This document shows, piece by piece, positions 62,272 through 64,000 of a stretch of 64,000 bases of DNA. Source of the stretch: Liquorilactobacillus ghanensis DSM 18630 (GTDB taxonomy: Bacteria; Bacillota; Bacilli; Lactobacillales; Lactobacillaceae); the NCBI RefSeq assembly GCF_001435235.1, contig NZ_AZGB01000027.1, positions 62,001 through 126,000 of the forward strand, in the 5' to 3' direction. The notes under the pieces were generated by a model, which was given only the letters and a program-made list of their open reading frames with translations, ran no database searches and was not told the DNA's origin. The translations under genes and the position numbers were made by a program. Numbering within the stretch: the first letter of the stretch is position 1; every line of letters begins with the position of its first letter.

Positions 62272-63126
62272 CTACTTTCCCCACAAGAAATTAATCAAAT
62301 AACGATCCACCTGTCGATTATTATGCAGTGCACTATGCTGCGCCTTCTTACCTTTGATCTTAATTTCATGATAAGATTTGCTGCGATTTTTGATCAAATA
62401 ACCCAGTGATCTAGCTGATGCTATCGAAACCCGGCCATCTGAATTACTCCCGTTTTCCAGGTCACCATAAATATTCAAGACTTCAGCCTGCTGAGGATAG
62501 TTCTGCCGTTTGGTTATCAAATATCGGTAATTGTCCGTTAAATGTTCTGGCCGGCCATTTGCTAATAATTTATTCCAATTAACGTGATCATTTAAGCCCA
62601 ACACTCCATTAAATGAGCCCGCCAGCGCCACTTGCTTAGCTAACTTAGGCATTCCAGCCTGTAATTTTGGGTTTAAAATAAAGTTCATAAACGTGGTATT
62701 CCCCATCGAGTGCGCTACAAAATTATATTCTTTGAAATGATGCAGTTTTTCTTCTGCTAAAATAACTTTGCGTACCCAAACGGCCGTCGTTTGGTAGTTA
62801 CGGTTGCGATTAGCTGCCAAATTAATCTCAACCAGCGGATTGCGGGTTTTTTTGCCCCAACCACTGCCGGTTAAAGTCACCTTCCCGTTTGCAGAAACAT
62901 TTGCCCGCACAACTAATGATGCAGCGCCAGCTTTAACTGCACTGTCAGTCATTTGCTGTTCAGCTCGATAACTGCTGCTATAACCGTGCAAGAAAAAAGT
63001 TGGTGTCGCTGTTTGGCGGTATTTAGCTGCTGCTCGTGAACGACAGCTCTGCAAAAAAACAGCAACTAACGCGACTACTAAAACTACCCCACCAAATTCC
63101 AATATAACTTTTAATTTACCTTTCAT
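62272..63126 (-). CDS. DUF915 alpha/beta-hydrolase, membrane-anchored
   Basis: A 284-residue cell-surface hydrolase of the DUF915 group. The N-terminal helix (about residues 8-25) ends in FLQSC, a possible lipobox with Cys28, so it is either lipid- or helix-anchored. The hydrolase core shows FFLHGYSSS (oxyanion region), the nucleophile elbow VAHSMGN, and a C-terminal His in KAQHSALHNN. The substrate is unknown; relatives are esterase-like. The start is ATG 63124-63126 after GAGGTGAGG. Confidence 0.88.
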   Translation of the reverse strand: MKGKLKVILEFGGVVLVVALVAVFLQSCRSRAAAKYRQTATPTFFLHGYSSSYRAEQQMTDSAVKAGAASLVVRANVSANGKVTLTGSGWGKKTRNPLVEINLAANRNRNYQTTAVWVRKVILAEEKLHHFKEYNFVAHSMGNTTFMNFILNPKLQAGMPKLAKQVALAGSFNGVLGLNDHVNWNKLLANGRPEHLTDNYRYLITKRQNYPQQAEVLNIYGDLENGSNSDGRVSIASARSLGYLIKNRSKSYHEIKIKGKKAQHSALHNNRQVDRYLINFLWGK

Positions 63127-63287
63127 CAACCTCACCTCATCTAACAAAAAATCAGTTCATTAATTTATCATCTATAAGTCCAGCGCTAATTATACAATAA
63201 AACATCAACTTAGTTGACCAACCTAATTAAAACTTAGAAAACATGTTAGAATAATAATATTAAATAATCTTGTTTGAGGTGAAATAA

Positions 63288-64000
63288 GTGGCAACTTCTG
63301 AAAATGAAATCAACAAAATCACCCATAAAAATCAACGAATGCGGCTACTGGAAATCGTACGCGTAATTCGTGCTCATGACTTTATTCGTAATTTTCTAAA
63401 ACAACAGCATCCCGAAGAAATCCGCGCAGCTTTCGAAGAACTGGGTCCAACCTTTATTAAAGCCGGTCAACTGTTATCAACTCGTCCTGACCTGGTTTCC
63501 CCAGCTTTTATTGCAGAGTTCAGCAAATTACAAGACAATGTAACTGTCGATGATTTTTCTAGCGTCAAGCAGACTTTTGAAAAGCAAACCGGTAAAAAGA
63601 TCAGCGATGTTTTTCAAAGTTTTACTGAAAAGCCGTTTGCTTCTGCATCGATCGGTCAAACACACCGTGCTGTTTTAAAGGATGGAACCAAAGTTGTCAT
63701 TAAAATTCAGCATCCGCAAGTCGAGGAATTAGTCGCAACTGATCTGGCTTTATTCAGTCAAGCTTTACGTTTAATAAAATTTGTTCCTGATATTAGTGTT
63801 ATCAATCCAGCGGAAGTTTTTGAAGAAGTTCGCCGTTCATTGCTTAATGAGATCAATACCGAAAATGAAATTAAAAACGGTCAAGAATTCTACCGTTTAA
63901 ATAATCATCAGGGAATTTTCTTGGTTCCCAAAGTCTATGCAGCATATTCAACCCAAAAAGTACTTGTCTGTTCAGATATGCCGGGTACCAGCATTAAAGG
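63288..64000 (+). CDS. ABC1/UbiB family kinase-like protein, 5' part
   Basis: A partial frame of 237 codons, running off the window end. It starts with GTG 63288-63290 after GAGGTG. The diagnostic KxGQ motif (FIKAGQLLSTRPDLV), the A-rich nucleotide loop ASASIGQTH, and VVIKIQHP with the conserved Lys mark the AarF/ABC1/UbiB family of atypical kinases. In ubiquinone-free lactobacilli a quinone role is unlikely or limited to menaquinone; function is unsettled. Confidence 0.9.
   Translation, partial: MATSENEINKITHKNQRMRLLEIVRVIRAHDFIRNFLKQQHPEEIRAAFEELGPTFIKAGQLLSTRPDLVSPAFIAEFSKLQDNVTVDDFSSVKQTFEKQTGKKISDVFQSFTEKPFASASIGQTHRAVLKDGTKVVIKIQHPQVEELVATDLALFSQALRLIKFVPDISVINPAEVFEEVRRSLLNEINTENEIKNGQEFYRLNNHQGIFLVPKVYAAYSTQKVLVCSDMPGTSIK

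Noticed and set aside
63205-63217. Palindrome TCAAC-TTA-GTTGA between the DUF915 and ABC1-like genes as an operator
   Set aside because: The arms are only five bases and the promoters around it are weak matches, so chance is likely in AT-rich sequence.
1-64000. CRISPR arrays, tRNA or rRNA genes, insertion sequences
   Set aside because: I looked for regular direct repeats, CCA-ended cloverleafs and transposase motifs and found none I could support.

Overview
The window looks like a chromosomal segment of a lactic acid bacterium of the family Lactobacillaceae. Base composition is low-GC, ribosome binding sites are strong GGAGG type, and TTG/GTG starts are frequent. The content also fits: T-box leaders, OpuC and Opp transporters, MetNIQ, DUF4767 and DUF915 proteins. 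I cannot fix the genus. I see no tRNA, rRNA, CRISPR array, IS element or prophage. Most genes are on the minus strand.

Layout: (1) 1-7000, methionine/cysteine supply: a truncated trans-sulfuration gene, PPK2 kinase, msrB, then T-box-metQ-metN-metI-M20 peptidase. (2) 7-16 kb: P-type cation ATPase, asnB, opuC osmoprotectant transporter, a membrane protein. (3) 16.8-23.3 kb: oppDFBCA and a 48-residue small gene. (4) 23.4-29.8 kb: a seven-gene 5-oxoprolinase-type operon (pxpB-pxpC-accB-accC-DUF1445-pxpA-Nramp). (5) 30-35.7 kb: a T-box-controlled MetE-like gene, FAD oxidoreductase, MFS transporter with a structured leader, DUF72, HAD phosphatase. (6) 35.9-42 kb: aroD, then an operon tkt-aroE-DAHP synthase-aroB preceded by an attenuator. 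(7) 42.6-52.9 kb: an AT-rich accessory island with a type I restriction-modification locus, a recombinase, a silent inverted hsdS cassette, and two unassigned surface/membrane genes. (8) 53-64 kb: redox enzyme with an OhrR-like regulator, amino-acid dehydrogenase-like gene, PadR pair, GNAT, glyA, aldo/keto reductase, glycerate kinase, DUF915 hydrolase, and the start of an ABC1/UbiB kinase-like gene.

The most notable observations are regulatory. Three separate T-box leaders carry the same GAAGATGG specifier context (ATG, methionine) and so form a local methionine regulon. The aromatic operon is preceded by a 20-codon leader peptide containing Phe-Tyr-Tyr-Tyr-Trp-Phe and then a terminator, which is the hallmark of ribosome-mediated attenuation. 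The MFS transporter is preceded by an 18-codon peptide whose last codons form the 5' arm of a 12-bp stem that hides the transporter's ribosome binding site, the layout of an inducible translational attenuator. The hsdS gene and the silent cassette share an exact 19-bp inverted repeat in the same reading phase, so inversion would exchange one target-recognition domain. The pxp operon encodes all parts expected of a split, urea-carboxylase-like biotin enzyme.
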